NCBI RefSeq assembly: GCF_000233955.1
Contig: NZ_JH376595.1
Span: 43,669-107,668, forward strand
Source: Paraprevotella clara YIT 11840
GTDB lineage: Bacteria; Bacteroidota; Bacteroidia; Bacteroidales; Bacteroidaceae
Reading direction: 5' to 3'
DNA: 64,000 nt
Shown here: one piece after another, positions 26,930 through 36,126 of the stretch
How the letters are laid out: each line of letters opens with the position of its first letter
How positions within the stretch are numbered: the stretch's first letter is position 1
The notes under the pieces: generated by a model
What the model was told of the DNA's origin: nothing
Database searches by the model: none
Seen by the model: only the letters and a program-made list of their open reading frames with translations
Program-made: the position numbers and the translations under genes

Positions 26930-29719
26930 ATGAAGAAACTATCTCTTTTTACGGTGGCTTTGTTTTTCAGCATCGGAGGGGGCGGGGTATATGCCCAGGG
27001 GGCATTCGTCCATCCGGGGCTTTTGCACAGCCAAAATGACTTTGACCAAATCAAGAAACGCCTGGCAGAGCACGACACCCAGACGCTACAGGCTTTTGAG
27101 GTGTTGAAGAACAGTTGGGTGGCCAACAAGGCAGTGAACGACATTTGGGGAGTGACGGAATATATCAAACGTGGAATTGCCGGTGACGAAAACTACATGA
27201 ACGCCTATCGCAATGCGGCCAAGGCTTACCAGTGTGCCTTGCTTTGGAAAATTACAGGCGAGGCGCAATGGGCGGAACGGGCTGTCTATGTGTTGAACCA
27301 GTACGTAGCGATTACCAAAGGAATCGGTGGGAATACGAACCAGTCCTTGGTACCCGGCTTTATCGGTTACCAATTTCTGAATGCGGCCGAGTTGATGCGT
27401 GATTACGAGAAGTGGGAGAAAGAGGATTTCGAACGCTTCAAGCAGTGGATGATCGACGTGTGGTTCACTACAGCACAAGACTTTCTGGAACGTCGGCACG
27501 ATACCGTAGTGCGCGAAGGTAACTGGTATCACTATCACAGTAATTGGGGATTGGGAAATGCTCTTTTCTGTGTGTCGCTGGGCATCTTCGCCGATTTGCC
27601 GGACATTTATAATTACGGTATGTACTGGATAAAAGAAGGACCGGGCAATGAATCGCTTTATGTGGGCGACAGTCATCCTGTGAAGCAAGACCAGGGGATG
27701 TGTGGTTACGGATGGGGGCTCATTCCTTGGTTTCATGAGGATGCCCGTGGTCCGTTCGGATACTTAAACCAGATGCAGGAAAGCGGCCGCGACCAAGGGC
27801 ATGCCATGGCGGCGTTGGGCTTGTTGTCATACGCCCTTCAGTCGGCCTATAATCAGGGAGACAATGCCTTTTGTAACTTATATAACCCTTTGATTCCGGG
27901 TGAGGCGGGACAGACCATGGTGGCCGGTGCGGCGGAATATGTGGCTATGTACAACTGTAATCAAGTAGACCCCGCCGATATTCCTTACACTCAGAATTGG
28001 TGGATGGGTGGATTGAGCGGTACGGGGCGCGGACAATGGCGGCCGATATGGCAGTTGTTCATCAATCATTATCAGAACCGTATGGGAATGCCGATGGAGT
28101 ACTGCACGCGGATGTCCAGGATTGTGGGGATAGAGGCCGGGGGAGGTTCCTACGGTACGAATAGCGGCGGTTTCGACCATACGGGATTCGGGACGCTGAT
28201 GCATGCGGACGAGGCGGTGACGGAGGAGAGGAAGCCTACCGTGCTTTCTCCGGAAATCGTGCAGGACGGTACTGTACGTCCATACGCCGAGATGAAAGAA
28301 GTGAAGAAGGGTACGCCGTTAACCTTGCGGGCTGTATTACCTGACGGCGAAACCGATACGGGAAACTGGGAATGGGAAGACGGCATGAAAGGGGCGAGCC
28401 GCGACATTACGGCCGATGCTTCGGGTGTTTATCGTTTGTTTTACACCAATACGCAGGGGGTGAAGAGTGTGCAGATGTTTTGCATTTCCGTATACGGAGA
28501 GGGCATTCGCGCCACGTTGACCCCGTGGATAGAGTACGACGGGGTGCGCATGAACCAGACGAGCGAGTTCAGTGCCGTCAACGGAAGGGACGTGACCCTC
28601 GGGGCTGATTATGCCAATTGGAACTATGTGGCTTCCACCAGATGGTATGACAGTCAGGGTAAGCTGTTGGGTTCCGGTGGTTCTTATACATTCCGGCAAG
28701 GGAATTCCGACCAGACTTTCAAGGTAGTGCTGACCAACGAGTCCGGCGTGGAGATAAGCCGGGAATTCACGATTAAGAATTCGGTGGTAATTCCCACGTT
28801 AGCGGTGGACGGGGAAGAGCAGGAGACTTTGCGGGCTATCGTCACACAAGGGCATGATGTGGTAATGAAAGGTAAGATAACTTCCGTCCGTTATCGGAAC
28901 GGAGTCTACACTTGGAGTTCCGGCGAGCATACGGAGTCCATTTCTTTTGAGAACGTACAATCTTCCATCTACCGCCATTTGGATTGGATAGACACTTCAT
29001 CTTCCATAAAGACATATGAGGCTAATTTTGATTTTGAAGTCAAGGTGTATCAGGAAGGACGGACGCTGGACGACGGTTATTATCGTATGAAAGACCGTGC
29101 TACGGGGAAATACCTGAACAGCCGTACGATGAAGTTCGAGACATTGGAAGGAGAAGAGGATTCGACGGCTTTCGTTTGGCATTGCACATGGCTAGAGGAT
29201 GTGGAGCGTTATAAGATACAGAACCACAACGACTCGGCTTATCTGAACAACGAAGGAACGCTGACCGACCGCACTTACAGCAAAGCGCGTAGTAGCTTCT
29301 ATTTATATACGTTGGTAGGGGGAGAAGAATTGGAATGCTTCGTGCGGACACCGGAGCGCTACGGTTCTTATTATTGGGAAACCGACGGCGAGACGTTAGT
29401 TTGCGACCAGGCTGACAAGATGCCTTCCGACTTCCCGTTCGTATTGGAAAAGATGACTGGCAACGGAGGCGAAACAGGCATTTCCGAGGCTGTGGCGTGC
29501 GATGCGGCATTTACGGTGGACGTGACACATTCAGGGATTACGGTTACGTCCGGGAGTGCGGTCGGTATGACCGTTTACACGATGGCCGGTAGTCCGGTAA
29601 TGCGTACCCGATTAGGAACCGGTACGCATACGATACACACCGCTCCGCTGGCTCCGGGCATTTACATCGTCCGCGTGACGGACGGAAAGACGGTAAGGAG
29701 TGTGAAATTCGTCCGATAG
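26930..29719 (+). CDS. Secreted alginate-lyase-fold polysaccharide lyase with C-terminal sorting-like tail
   Basis: 929 residues from the ATG at 26930 (MKKLSLF). A signal peptide ends near YAQ (21-23). Residues about 30-420 match the alginate_lyase alpha/alpha toroid type, with NWYHYHSNWG (198-207) and ESGRDQGH (284-291) as likely active-site segments; PL5- or PL38-like enzymes share this. Ig-like stretches and a lectin-like segment (about 720-830) follow. The last 70 residues are beta-rich and end LAPGIYIVRVTDGKTVRSVKFVR-like, the form of a Por/type IX sorting tail. Target uronic-acid glycan unknown. No SusC/D pair or regulator is adjacent. Confidence 0.75.
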   Translation: MKKLSLFTVALFFSIGGGGVYAQGAFVHPGLLHSQNDFDQIKKRLAEHDTQTLQAFEVLKNSWVANKAVNDIWGVTEYIKRGIAGDENYMNAYRNAAKAYQCALLWKITGEAQWAERAVYVLNQYVAITKGIGGNTNQSLVPGFIGYQFLNAAELMRDYEKWEKEDFERFKQWMIDVWFTTAQDFLERRHDTVVREGNWYHYHSNWGLGNALFCVSLGIFADLPDIYNYGMYWIKEGPGNESLYVGDSHPVKQDQGMCGYGWGLIPWFHEDARGPFGYLNQMQESGRDQGHAMAALGLLSYALQSAYNQGDNAFCNLYNPLIPGEAGQTMVAGAAEYVAMYNCNQVDPADIPYTQNWWMGGLSGTGRGQWRPIWQLFINHYQNRMGMPMEYCTRMSRIVGIEAGGGSYGTNSGGFDHTGFGTLMHADEAVTEERKPTVLSPEIVQDGTVRPYAEMKEVKKGTPLTLRAVLPDGETDTGNWEWEDGMKGASRDITADASGVYRLFYTNTQGVKSVQMFCISVYGEGIRATLTPWIEYDGVRMNQTSEFSAVNGRDVTLGADYANWNYVASTRWYDSQGKLLGSGGSYTFRQGNSDQTFKVVLTNESGVEISREFTIKNSVVIPTLAVDGEEQETLRAIVTQGHDVVMKGKITSVRYRNGVYTWSSGEHTESISFENVQSSIYRHLDWIDTSSSIKTYEANFDFEVKVYQEGRTLDDGYYRMKDRATGKYLNSRTMKFETLEGEEDSTAFVWHCTWLEDVERYKIQNHNDSAYLNNEGTLTDRTYSKARSSFYLYTLVGGEELECFVRTPERYGSYYWETDGETLVCDQADKMPSDFPFVLEKMTGNGGETGISEAVACDAAFTVDVTHSGITVTSGSAVGMTVYTMAGSPVMRTRLGTGTHTIHTAPLAPGIYIVRVTDGKTVRSVKFVR

Positions 29720-29746
29720 GACGGAATGGACACATCAAGAGCTGGT

Positions 29747-29780
29747 GAAGCCCGTCCGGTATTGTCGGACGGGCTTCTTC
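29747..29780 (+). terminator. Terminator after the lyase gene
   Basis: A perfect 12-bp stem (GAAGCCCGTCCG at 29747-29758 and complement at 29766-29777) with a 7-base loop; only a short T-rich tail follows. Confidence 0.7.
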
Positions 29781-29821
29781 AATATCTGCATGCAAAGCTT
29801 TTTTCTTCTTTCGGAAAATAG

Positions 29822-29829
29822 TATATTTG
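29822..29829 (+). promoter_or_regulatory. -7 box TATATTTG of the thioredoxin-like gene
   Basis: Exact consensus 27 bases before the ATG at 29857; it excludes the upstream in-frame TTG at 29827. Confidence 0.65.
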
Positions 29830-29856
29830 CCGATAGGTTTTGTGAGGAAGTGTGAC

Positions 29857-30402
29857 ATGAAAATATACGTACGTTATTTTATGATAGGATTTCTGTCTCT
29901 GGTTTCTTCCTGCATCAGTGAAAAGGAAGATATCGGCACGCAGCCGGATGCGGTGGAAGTGGGAGACGTGTTGCCGGAATTTACCGTAGTGATGAATGAC
30001 GGACGGACGGTGGAGAGCGAAAGTTTGCAAGGGCAACCTTCGTTCATATTGTTCTTCAATACGGCGTGCGGGGATTGTCGCCGTGAATTGCCGCTCGTAC
30101 AACAGATGTACGAAAGGTACGGAGCGGACGGTCGTATGGTTTTTATGGCCATCAGTCGGGAGCAGGACGCGGTAGCTGTCGGAGAGTATTGGGCGGACAA
30201 CGGACTTACGATACCTTTTTCCGCACAGACCGACCGCACGGTTTACCATTTGTTTGCTTATTCGTCCATACCTCGCATTTATGTCGTGGATGCGTCGCGG
30301 GTCGTTCGGGCGGTTTTTACGGACTCTCCTTTGGCCACGTCGGAAGATTTGACGTACGAGATAGAACGTGTATTGACGGAAATAAAAGATACGGAAAAGT
30401 AA
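29857..30402 (+). CDS. TlpA/thioredoxin-like lipoprotein
   Basis: 181 residues. The N-terminal lipobox SLVSSC places the lipidated Cys at residue 19, so the protein is membrane-anchored outside the cytoplasm. A thioredoxin fold of the AhpC/TlpA type follows, with redox motif CGDC (71-74) in FFNTACGDCRRELP and a cis-Pro region SSIPRIYVVD. It probably reduces or exchanges disulfides of envelope proteins; the partner is unknown. It lies 10 bases upstream of the PanE-like gene, so the two are probably cotranscribed. Confidence 0.88.
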   Translation: MKIYVRYFMIGFLSLVSSCISEKEDIGTQPDAVEVGDVLPEFTVVMNDGRTVESESLQGQPSFILFFNTACGDCRRELPLVQQMYERYGADGRMVFMAISREQDAVAVGEYWADNGLTIPFSAQTDRTVYHLFAYSSIPRIYVVDASRVVRAVFTDSPLATSEDLTYEIERVLTEIKDTEK

Positions 30403-30412
30403 GTTTGAGATT

Positions 30413-31363
30413 ATGAAATGTTTAGTGATAGGCGCCGGAGGCGTGGGCGGCTCTTTGGCTGCTCTGTTGGCCTTGGCCGGGAATGAAGTAACGTGTGTGG
30501 CTCGCGGGGAGCATAAGGAAAAAATGTTGGCGCATGGGTTGCGTTTCCATTCGGGAATCAAAGGAGAGCAGGTCGTCCCGTGTTATGTTTACGACGGGAC
30601 GGAGGAACGTCCGGGAGAGATTGGTGTGGCTACGGCCGAAACTTATCGGGGGAAGGCCGAGCTGATATTGGTCTGCGTGAAAGGGTATTCCGTCGATTCC
30701 GTGGCGGATTGCATCGTTCGTGCCTCAGGTGAGCGTACCGTGGTGCTGCCCATCCTGAATGTATATGGTTCGGGGCCCAGAATCGCCCGTGCCTGTCCGG
30801 GCTCACGGGTCATCGACGGTTGCATTTACATCGTAGGGTATATCCAGGCTCCGGGCGAGGTGACACAGAGCGGCCAGGTGTGCAAACTTGTGTTTGGGGC
30901 ACGTCCCGGGGATGGCGTTTCTTCGGAAGAACTCGAAACCGTTCGCCGCACGTTGGCGGACGCGGGAGTGAAAGCGATTCTTTCGGAAGACATAGACCGG
31001 GATACTTTTGCCAAATGGGGATTTATCAGCGCGATGGCCGGAACGGGGGCTTTCTTTGACGCACCGATGGGAGCCGTACAGAGAGAAGGAGAGGAACGGG
31101 ACGTGTTCATCGGCCTGACGAAAGAGAGCACGGCGTTGGGAGAGCGCTTGGGCATCCGTTTCCGGGAAGACCCTGTGGCGGCCAACCTGCGTGTCATAGA
31201 TGCCTTAGACCCACAGACGACTTCTTCTTTGCAGAAAGACTTGAAGAAAGGGCGGGAGTCTGAGATACAAGGACAATTATTCGATATGCTGGATGCCTGC
31301 CGGAAGCAGGGGATAGAGGCTCCGACATACGAACGGGTGGTAGCGAAATTCAGGAACTCCTGA
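30413..31363 (+). CDS. 2-dehydropantoate 2-reductase family protein (PanE/ApbA)
   Basis: 316-residue NADPH-dependent reductase. The Rossmann motif is GAGGVGG (7-13), with KGYSVD for the catalytic lysine region and the C-terminal helical domain containing the DRDTFAKW(G) segment. PanE makes pantoate for coenzyme A, but many paralogues of this family act on other 2-oxo acids and no other pan gene is nearby, so the substrate is left open. Confidence 0.85.
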   Translation: MKCLVIGAGGVGGSLAALLALAGNEVTCVARGEHKEKMLAHGLRFHSGIKGEQVVPCYVYDGTEERPGEIGVATAETYRGKAELILVCVKGYSVDSVADCIVRASGERTVVLPILNVYGSGPRIARACPGSRVIDGCIYIVGYIQAPGEVTQSGQVCKLVFGARPGDGVSSEELETVRRTLADAGVKAILSEDIDRDTFAKWGFISAMAGTGAFFDAPMGAVQREGEERDVFIGLTKESTALGERLGIRFREDPVAANLRVIDALDPQTTSSLQKDLKKGRESEIQGQLFDMLDACRKQGIEAPTYERVVAKFRNS

Positions 31364-31395
31364 ACGAGGACAGCTCAGGCAGAAACTGAAACAGG

Positions 31396-31445
31396 AAACT
31401 CCTCCGGCTGACATCGTTTTGCGGTGGTCGGCCGGAGGAGTTTCT
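31396..31445. terminator. Bidirectional terminator between the PanE-like and XylE-like genes
   Basis: A 13-base arm AAACTCCTCCGGC (31396-31408) and its exact complement (31431-31443), loop 22 bases, between two convergent genes. Confidence 0.75.
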
Positions 31446-31485
31446 GTTACGGGATGAACCTTGGCGGCAGAAGCCGCCGTTAGGT

Positions 31486-32952
31486 TTATGCTTTCTTTTT
31501 CAGGCGGTTCTTCCAGAGTGCCGTCATGTCCTCCAATGTCTTACCTTTGGTTTCGGGCACGCTCTTCCAGACGAACAGGGCTGCAAGCAGACAGATGATG
31601 CCATACAGGCTGTAAGCGAACATAGGGCTGAAATCGTACAAAGCCGGGAAGGTGGACGACACCAAGTAGTTGAACACCCATTGGAACGCTACGGCGATGG
31701 CCACGGCTTTTCCTCGGATGGTGTTGGGGAAGATCTCGGCAATGAGAACCCAGCAAATCGGCCCCCATGACATCATGAAGAATGCAGCGTACACGATGAC
31801 GGACAGAACCGGAACGATACCTTTGACGCCCATCTGGTCGCAAAGGGCTACGGCAAAGGCACCGACAGCCATACCGATGGAACCGACGATGAGCAACGGT
31901 TTGCGTCCGAAACGGTCGACGGTGAAAATAGCTACCAAAGTGAAGAGGATGTTGACCACACCCATGATGACGGTCTGCATCATACCGCCTCCTTCGGCAC
32001 CGGCACTTTCAAATATGCGTGGGGCATAGTAAAGCACGGCATTGATGCCGATGGCTTGTTGGAAGACGGAGAGAAGAATGCCGATGACGATGACAGCCAC
32101 ACCGTATGTGAATAGCTTTTCAGTCTTTTCCTTGGACGTCTGTTTGATTTCCTCCAGTACCCTTCCGGCTACATTGCGGCCATTGATTTTCTCCAAAATG
32201 GCAAATGCCCTTTCGTCTTCACCGCACATCACCAGATAGCGCGGAGTCTTGGGTACGCAGAACAGCAACAGTCCGAACAAGGCGGCCGGGAAGGCTTCGG
32301 ACCCGAACATATAACGCCAACCCTCGTACACGCTCCACATGTCGGACTCGGGGCTGACAGACATCACACCGCTTACGGCGTCTTTCAGGATGACCGGATT
32401 CTGATGGTCGCCCATAATCATATAGTTGACGAAATAGACTACGAGCATGCCGAAGATAATGGCAAACTGGTTGCACGACACCAGTGTGCCGCGGATGTGG
32501 GAAGGGGCAATCTCGGCGATATACATCGGACAGACGGCAGAAGCCAGTCCGACGCCGACTCCGCCCAACACACGATAGAGGTTGAAGGCAATCAGCAAGT
32601 CCCAGTTGGCCTTTCCGTATTCGAAGAAAAGAAACTCCGGATAGTAGGAACCCAATGCGGAGAGGAAAAACATGACGGAAGCTAGACGGAGGGAATCGCG
32701 TCGCCCCAGACGGGAGGCCAGATAGCCGGATATGGCGCCGCCGATGACGCAACCTATCAATGCACTGGACGAGGTGATGCCGTGCATCACCTTGTCATAC
32801 TGAAAATCAGTCGCGGTGAGGAAAAAGGCTTCAAGGCCTTTCTCGGCACCGGAAATCACTGCCGTGTCGTAGCCGAACAACAGTCCGCCCAAGATGGCTA
32901 CGGTGGTAATGGAGTACAAGTACAGTCTGTCTCCTTCTTGTGTCAAATTCAT
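31486..32952 (-). CDS. xylE: MFS sugar porter, XylE-like sugar/proton symporter
   Basis: Inner membrane symporter of 488 residues with 12 predicted membrane segments. Sugar-porter signatures are GYDTAVISGAEK near the N-terminus, SRLGRRDS after helix 2, a central DRFGRKPL, and PETKGKTLED near the C-terminus. Closest in type to the XylE xylose symporters of Bacteroides. It lies 21 bases after a Nudix-type regulator of the kind that controls pentose genes in Bacteroides, supporting xylose or arabinose as substrate; xylose isomerase and kinase genes are not in the window. Confidence 0.85.
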   Translation of the reverse strand: MNLTQEGDRLYLYSITTVAILGGLLFGYDTAVISGAEKGLEAFFLTATDFQYDKVMHGITSSSALIGCVIGGAISGYLASRLGRRDSLRLASVMFFLSALGSYYPEFLFFEYGKANWDLLIAFNLYRVLGGVGVGLASAVCPMYIAEIAPSHIRGTLVSCNQFAIIFGMLVVYFVNYMIMGDHQNPVILKDAVSGVMSVSPESDMWSVYEGWRYMFGSEAFPAALFGLLLFCVPKTPRYLVMCGEDERAFAILEKINGRNVAGRVLEEIKQTSKEKTEKLFTYGVAVIVIGILLSVFQQAIGINAVLYYAPRIFESAGAEGGGMMQTVIMGVVNILFTLVAIFTVDRFGRKPLLIVGSIGMAVGAFAVALCDQMGVKGIVPVLSVIVYAAFFMMSWGPICWVLIAEIFPNTIRGKAVAIAVAFQWVFNYLVSSTFPALYDFSPMFAYSLYGIICLLAALFVWKSVPETKGKTLEDMTALWKNRLKKKA

Positions 32953-32973
32953 GATGATTCGTTTGATGTTAAA

Positions 32974-33753
32974 TTAATAAATTTCATTATGTTCGTCCGG
33001 ACTGAACGACTTGCCCATGCCGTGCAGTTTGTTGTACAACTTACGGTCGAATTTGTAGTACCGCGCGGCCCGGTGGGCTACGCCGGTCTGGAATTCTTCC
33101 AGAGGAAGCACATATTTCATTTGGGCAATCCGTTTGTGGAAATTGCGAACGTCGAATTTCCGGTCATATATCGTTTCGTAAAGTGTGCGGAGTTCGGCTG
33201 CGGTGAATCTCTTGGGGAGAAGGTCGAACAGGGCAGCGGGCTGCGTCTGCACGTATTGCCGCACGAACCATAGGGCTTCGCCGATAATCTGGTTGTGGTC
33301 GAAAGCCAAAGGGCAGAGCGCATCGATGTCCGTCCAACAGGCTTCGTAGCGGTCGGACAAATGGGTAAGTTTCTTGTCGATTTTTACCATCGTCAGGTAG
33401 GTGATGGTGACGATGCGTTCCACTTTCTGGTTTAATTGGTGGAAGCGTTCCAGCCATTTGATGTCTTTCGGGTTGTTGGTCCGGTTTTTAGAGCCGAACG
33501 CCCTGAACTGTATGAGGTGAAGCTCATTCAGCCCTGTCAGTTCATAGAGAACCCGCTGTGCCGCCTCGTCCAGGTCTTCGTCATTGTAAATCAGACTGCC
33601 CGGCAATTTCATGTTATTATAGTAGCCGCTTTCTTCGTGGCCGGTCTGCTTTACGAGAAGCACTTTGAGATGTTCGCCGTCAAAACCTAATACGACACAG
33701 TCAACAGAGACGTGAGGATTGAGCATTTCATCGACGCGTAGGGGATTTTTCAT
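32974..33753 (-). CDS. Nudix-family transcriptional regulator (NrtR/AraR/XylR type)
   Basis: 259 residues from the ATG at 33753. Residues 13-150 are a Nudix fold, but the Nudix box (52-74, GSLIYNDEDLDEAAQRVLYELTG) lacks the RE-EE acidic core, so it should bind rather than hydrolyse. The C-terminal 90 residues are a winged helix (RFTAAELRTLYETI, RNFHKRI). This is the architecture of Bacteroides AraR and XylR. It probably controls the adjacent symporter, perhaps binding a sugar or sugar phosphate. A -7 box lies at 33775-33782. Confidence 0.87.
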   Translation of the reverse strand: MKNPLRVDEMLNPHVSVDCVVLGFDGEHLKVLLVKQTGHEESGYYNNMKLPGSLIYNDEDLDEAAQRVLYELTGLNELHLIQFRAFGSKNRTNNPKDIKWLERFHQLNQKVERIVTITYLTMVKIDKKLTHLSDRYEACWTDIDALCPLAFDHNQIIGEALWFVRQYVQTQPAALFDLLPKRFTAAELRTLYETIYDRKFDVRNFHKRIAQMKYVLPLEEFQTGVAHRAARYYKFDRKLYNKLHGMGKSFSPDEHNEIY

Positions 33754-33774
33754 CGTATTGTCGTATTTTGCATA

Positions 33775-33782
33775 CAAAGATA
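33775..33782 (-). promoter_or_regulatory. -7 box TATCTTTG of the Nudix regulator operon
   Basis: Exact consensus on the minus strand, 21 bases from the ATG at 33753; it overlaps an in-frame TTG at 33777, which is therefore not the start. Confidence 0.65.
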
Positions 33783-34189
33783 GTATGGCGGGAGGGGAAT
33801 GGGAGATACCTTTTTTATGTTATATAACATATAATCAAGGGGCTTCGGGACTACTTTTCATCTTTAGTATGATAAGGTACGGGGTTTTACCTGATTCCGG
33901 AAAAATGTACGGGGCATATCTACTGTACGATTTGATGCGGGAGTTTTTTTCTTGGATACAGATAATCAGTTTTTTATCGTTCGCAACTTTGCTTTCGGAG
34001 CGTAGGGTACAGTTTTCTCCGGCAGAAATGCGGCATACGCTTTCACCGGAAAGGGAATTACAATAAGTCTTGGTTTTAAAAAAAGTTAAGCCGAGAGTGG
34101 TTCGGCGGCTTTCTTTCGTGAGCGGCAGGCAGTGAAGGGGGAAATAGAATCGTGGAGTACGTTTTATTTTACACCAAAGAAGGGTTTTC

Positions 34190-34275
34190 TTTTCTGCGCC
34201 AAACGAAAAATCAATCTCAGCCGAATGATTTTTCGTTTGGCTGAGATTGATTTTTCATTCTCAGCAGATTTTTTT
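34190..34275. repeat. Palindromic intergenic repeat, copy 3 (best preserved)
   Basis: A perfect 17-bp inverted repeat: AAAAATCAATCTCAGCC (34206-34222) and its complement (34239-34255), loop 16. Overlapping it, CCAAACGAAAAATC (34199-34212) is the exact inverse of GATTTTTCGTTTGG (34227-34240). The two stems share bases and cannot form together. It starts with TTTTCTGCGCCAAACGA, identical to copy 1. Confidence 0.7.
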
Positions 34276-34407
34276 GTCCATCTCAATCAGTTGAAAACCA
34301 ATGCTATGCAGAATGCGACTTTTTTGTCTGAAATCCTTATATCCCGTATCCCCTGCGAGGTGTATGTCCGGCAGGTGTCCCCGTTTCCTTTAGGGGGGAA
34401 AACGAAA

Positions 34408-34441
34408 GCAGGCAGAAAGGTCTTGTAGACCCTCTGCCTGC
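34408..34441 (-). terminator. Terminator of the TPR gene
   Basis: A perfect 9-bp stem GCAGGCAGA/TCTGCCTGC (34408-34416, 34433-34441); on the minus strand it is followed by TTTCGTTTT. Confidence 0.75.
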
Positions 34442-34485
34442 CATATCCCTCTCTTACGGAGTATTTTTTGATGATGTTCCGTAGA

Positions 34486-35880
34486 TTATTGTTTGCCTCC
34501 GGCTTTCCAGAAATTTTCTTCTTTCTCTATTTTTGCTTTCTGAGCCTTATATTCGGCATTGGCCTTTTCGTACTCTGCATTCTTGCGCTGTACTTCCTGA
34601 ATCTTCTCTTTCAGACGATTGGCAGAACCAGAGATGCTGACGTCCTCCTGAGCAGCTTTCGTACAATAGGAGATAGCCTCCGAGAAGTTTTTGGATGAGG
34701 CCAGAATCTGTGCGCGCACCAAATGAGCCTTTCCCGTAATACCTGCGTTGTATTGCACGGCTTTGTCCAGATATGAAAATGCCTTGGCGGAGTCTCCCGT
34801 TTTAGACACGGCATTGGCAATCTTCAATGCAATGGCCGCTTTAGTTTGGTCGGTGGGGCATAATTCAAGGGCTTTATCAAAGTATTGCACCGATTCGGCC
34901 ACTTTTCCGTCTTTGTAGTATTTCTGTGCCGTACCGATGGCCGATTCGTAGCTCGGTTCGATGTTGTAAGCGTATTCTGCTGCCTTGAAATAAATGTCGG
35001 TATCGTCGCAATCATTAGCAGCCAATAAGGTCAGCGCTGATTTCAGATAAGCCAGATTCGTTTTGTTTTCTTCGATTTTCGGACCGAAAATAGCAATAAG
35101 TTGCTCGCGGTCGGCAGCTTTAGATTGGGCAAACAAGGTTTCGATGCGGTTCAGTGTCGGGTCGTACTGTGCCACGATCTTTTGAGCCGCTACGGAGTCT
35201 GTCGCTTCGTTGGCCAAGCTCAACATGCCTTGGCAAGCTTCGCGACTTTCCATATAATCTTTCAGGAACTGCTCGCGGAAAGCGGTAGAGTCGGCCATGT
35301 ATCTTTGATATGAGATTTCAAAGAATTTGTCCAATACGAAACCGGGGACCTCTTTGGCGCCATCCTTATTAATAAGGTCTATACCTTCGCGGAACATGGT
35401 GTAGGCCTTGTCCAACGAATAACCGTCGGCCACGCCCGCACCGTAGTAAGCATAGTCGAAAGCCTTACGGGCCAGGATGTCACCCTTTGTGGCACGCTTG
35501 TCTGCCTTCGTAAAAGAGTTGAGGGCATCCATGTGCTTCAGACGCGTGTCATATAAGTTCATCAATTCGTTGAAGTATGCCTTTTTCTTCGTCATGTCCT
35601 GCTCTTTGACCAGTACGTTGGCCAAAATCATGGCACCATAGGCATACGTGCTCACTTCAGCGCACGGAGCCATCGTGAACACGGCTTTCCAGGGCTCGTA
35701 CGCCCCTACGTAATCCTGGGCTTTGTAGCTGTCTTTGTAGGCTACGATATTACCTAAGGTCGTGATACTGTCTTGCCCATGTCCAATACGGTCGTACACT
35801 CTCGTTCCTTCGTATTGAGCCATAGTCGGTACACAAACAGCCGTTAAACCAAGAACCGTTGCAATTTTTGTAAATTTCAT
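34486..35880 (-). CDS. Exported tetratricopeptide repeat protein
   Basis: 464 residues. A signal peptide (MKFTKIATVLGLTAVCVPTMAQ) predicts periplasmic or outer membrane location. Helical repeats fill the rest, with clear TPR units in the C-terminal half (for example YKDGKVAESVQYFDKALELCP and DSAKAFSYLDKAVQYN). The C-terminal 45 residues are a charged coiled coil. It is probably a scaffold; no enzymatic motif is visible. The -7 box TATTTTTG is at 35946-35953. Confidence 0.85.
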   Translation of the reverse strand: MKFTKIATVLGLTAVCVPTMAQYEGTRVYDRIGHGQDSITTLGNIVAYKDSYKAQDYVGAYEPWKAVFTMAPCAEVSTYAYGAMILANVLVKEQDMTKKKAYFNELMNLYDTRLKHMDALNSFTKADKRATKGDILARKAFDYAYYGAGVADGYSLDKAYTMFREGIDLINKDGAKEVPGFVLDKFFEISYQRYMADSTAFREQFLKDYMESREACQGMLSLANEATDSVAAQKIVAQYDPTLNRIETLFAQSKAADREQLIAIFGPKIEENKTNLAYLKSALTLLAANDCDDTDIYFKAAEYAYNIEPSYESAIGTAQKYYKDGKVAESVQYFDKALELCPTDQTKAAIALKIANAVSKTGDSAKAFSYLDKAVQYNAGITGKAHLVRAQILASSKNFSEAISYCTKAAQEDVSISGSANRLKEKIQEVQRKNAEYEKANAEYKAQKAKIEKEENFWKAGGKQ

Positions 35881-35945
35881 TTTTATCCTTCTTTTAGCTG
35901 ATTCAACAAATTTTGTTCTTTTAATTTGAGTCGAATAATCTTGCG

Positions 35946-35953
35946 CAAAAATA
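35946..35953 (-). promoter_or_regulatory. -7 box TATTTTTG of the TPR gene
   Basis: Exact consensus on the minus strand, 65 bases upstream of the ATG at 35880. Confidence 0.55.
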
Positions 35954-36126
35954 CAAAAAAAATTGTGCCGTAAAGACCATTTGTGAGAAAAAACAATGGT
36001 TGAAAATGGATTTTCTGATTAATTATGTTTTTTCACGAAGAATACTTGTCGAGGGAAACAGAAAAAGTGCGCGGAAAAGAGGTGGTTTGAATTCTTTTTT
36101 GCACTTTTGCATATAAAAATACGACT

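Larger units (their letters stand above)
33754..34485. other. 732-base gene-free stretch with palindromic repeat
   Basis: Contains the regulator promoter (33775-33782), the strongest copy of the palindromic repeat (34190-34275) and the terminator of the TPR gene (34408-34441). Two forward open frames (33719-34066, 34132-34428) have no recognisable product and no start signals. Confidence 0.6.

Noticed and set aside
33719..34428. Two forward open frames between the Nudix regulator and TPR genes
   Set aside because: They start in the regulator gene or overlap the palindromic repeat; no product is recognisable.
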